Source of the DNA: Actinomycetota bacterium
Lineage (GTDB): Bacteria > Actinomycetota > Humimicrobiia > Humimicrobiales > Humimicrobiaceae
DNA: 15,473 nucleotides
NCBI GenBank assembly: GCA_018400395.1
Contig: JAGYMN010000024.1
Location: forward strand, 1-15,473
Reading direction: 5' to 3'
The notes beneath the pieces are model-generated. The model made no database searches, was not told the DNA's origin, and saw only the letters and a list, made by a program, of their open reading frames with translations. This document shows, one piece after another, positions 14,629 to 15,473 of this stretch. Every line of letters starts with the position of its first letter. Position 1 is the first letter of the stretch. The position numbers and the translations under genes were made by a program.

Positions 14629-15456
14629 ATGGCAGGAGACAGAAAAATATTAAAGGTATCTGTACTTTTTATTATTTTAACTATATTTTTTTCTGTAGGT
14701 TCAATACCACTTGCAGGCTGCACCAGGCAGGAAGCAGCATCAGAAGATACTGTAAATGACAGCAGCCAGCAGCTCACCATATACAGGGATAGTATACTTG
14801 TAGGGACAGATGCTTCATACCCTCCTTTTGAATTCACGGAAGATAGCACAATAAAGGGTTTTGACATTGATATTGCCTTGGAGATAGCATCCAGGCTGGA
14901 GAAAGAGCTGGAACTTGTAAACATTGATTGGGATTTTACTTACAAGATCCCTGAAGATGTAAAGCTTGACATGATAATATCGGCTGTTTCTGCAGCAGAG
15001 GACCGTGATGAATTGGTAGATTTTTCAGCCCCTTATTATATTATGGAGTATATGCTTATAGTCCTTTCCGATGCAAAGCTAAAGATCAAGGAGGACCTAA
15101 AGGGAAAGAAAATCGGCATGATAGACAGCGGGGTAAAGTACATCGCCGCGGATTATCTGAAGGACTATACAATAGAGGAATACAAGGAGGTCCTGGTTAT
15201 GCTGGATGAGCTTAAAAACAAAAATATAGACGGCATACTTATATCTTTGCCTGTGGGGAAAAATATTATAAAAGAGAACGCCGGCGCCTACCGAGTACTG
15301 GAGATTATAAAATCTGAAAGGTCTTTTAGCATCGTATTTAATGAAGGCAGCCCTTTAAGGGACCAGGTAAATGATATTCTTTTAGAAATGCAGGAAGACG
15401 GCACCTATCAGAAAATATATGATGATTGGTTCTCGCTTGACAGTCAGAATCCGTAA
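14629..15456 (+). CDS. Amino-acid-type ABC transporter substrate-binding lipoprotein (SBP family 3)
   Basis: Extracytoplasmic receptor that would deliver a polar amino acid or related solute to an ABC importer. The 275-residue product has a lipoprotein signal peptide with lipobox LAGC and modified cysteine 31. The periplasmic-binding fold follows: GTDASYPPFEF (59-69), KGFDIDIALEIA (76-87), and ISAVSAAEDRDELVDFSAPYY (117-137). R126 matches the arginine that binds the ligand carboxylate in HisJ and GlnH-like proteins. LKGKKIGM (157-164) opens the second lobe. The length is normal, so it appears intact. The ATG at 14629 has only a loose GGAAAG about 10 bases upstream. Permease and ATPase genes are not visible; they may lie beyond the window edge. 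It is 181 bases after the RACo-like gene and may have its own promoter. The exact ligand cannot be assigned. Confidence 0.9.
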   Translation: MAGDRKILKVSVLFIILTIFFSVGSIPLAGCTRQEAASEDTVNDSSQQLTIYRDSILVGTDASYPPFEFTEDSTIKGFDIDIALEIASRLEKELELVNIDWDFTYKIPEDVKLDMIISAVSAAEDRDELVDFSAPYYIMEYMLIVLSDAKLKIKEDLKGKKIGMIDSGVKYIAADYLKDYTIEEYKEVLVMLDELKNKNIDGILISLPVGKNIIKENAGAYRVLEIIKSERSFSIVFNEGSPLRDQVNDILLEMQEDGTYQKIYDDWFSLDSQNP

Positions 15457-15473
15457 GAGTTTTATAAGCACTT

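Overview
This window reads as a chromosomal stretch of an anaerobic, probably Gram-positive-lineage bacterium. The order comEC, holA, rpsT (reversed), then lepA is the conserved housekeeping order of Firmicutes and Actinobacteriota. Fhs, FolD and a RACo-type corrinoid activator point to tetrahydrofolate-based one-carbon metabolism of the acetogen or Wood-Ljungdahl type. Codon use favours AGG/AGA for Arg and ATA for Ile, and intergenic DNA is very AT-rich. I cannot name the genus; an uncultured clostridial or deep-branching actinobacterial lineage is a guess.

Layout. 1-2450 (+): the 3' part of comEC, then holA, whose N-terminus is only in frame from an AUU codon at 1440. 2486-2752 (-): rpsT, convergent with holA and divergent from murJ, with an extended -10 promoter facing each way in the gap. 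2905-6304 (+): murJ and lepA, one base apart. 6429-6962 (+): a small lipoprotein of unknown function. 7034-8200 (+): a YqhD/BdhA-type alcohol dehydrogenase. 8201-8683: a 483-base gap with a candidate promoter and several inverted repeats. 8684-11429 (+): fhs and folD, separated by 121 bases that hold a candidate promoter and a hairpin. 11467-11901 (-): a BlaI/MecI-type repressor. 11902-12512: a 611-base AT-rich gap with a candidate promoter and a possibly structured leader. 12513-14447 (+): the RACo-type ASKHA/[2Fe-2S] protein. 14575-14609: a hairpin just upstream of a lipoprotein amino-acid-type solute-binding protein (14629-15456).

How the genes fit. Fhs (formate to 10-formyl-THF) and FolD (10-formyl-THF to methylene-THF) are consecutive steps of the methyl branch. 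The RACo-like protein would reductively reactivate a corrinoid protein that accepts methyl groups, but no corrinoid protein or methyltransferase lies in this window. The dehydrogenase could dispose of reductant onto aldehydes. The BlaI-type repressor has no BlaR1 sensor beside it and is divergent from the RACo-like gene, so it could act on its own promoter, on that gene, or elsewhere.

I see no mobile element, CRISPR array, tRNA or rRNA. I found no clearly novel multi-gene system. The most notable observations are the AUU start of holA and the structured non-coding leaders in front of the one-carbon and solute-binding genes.
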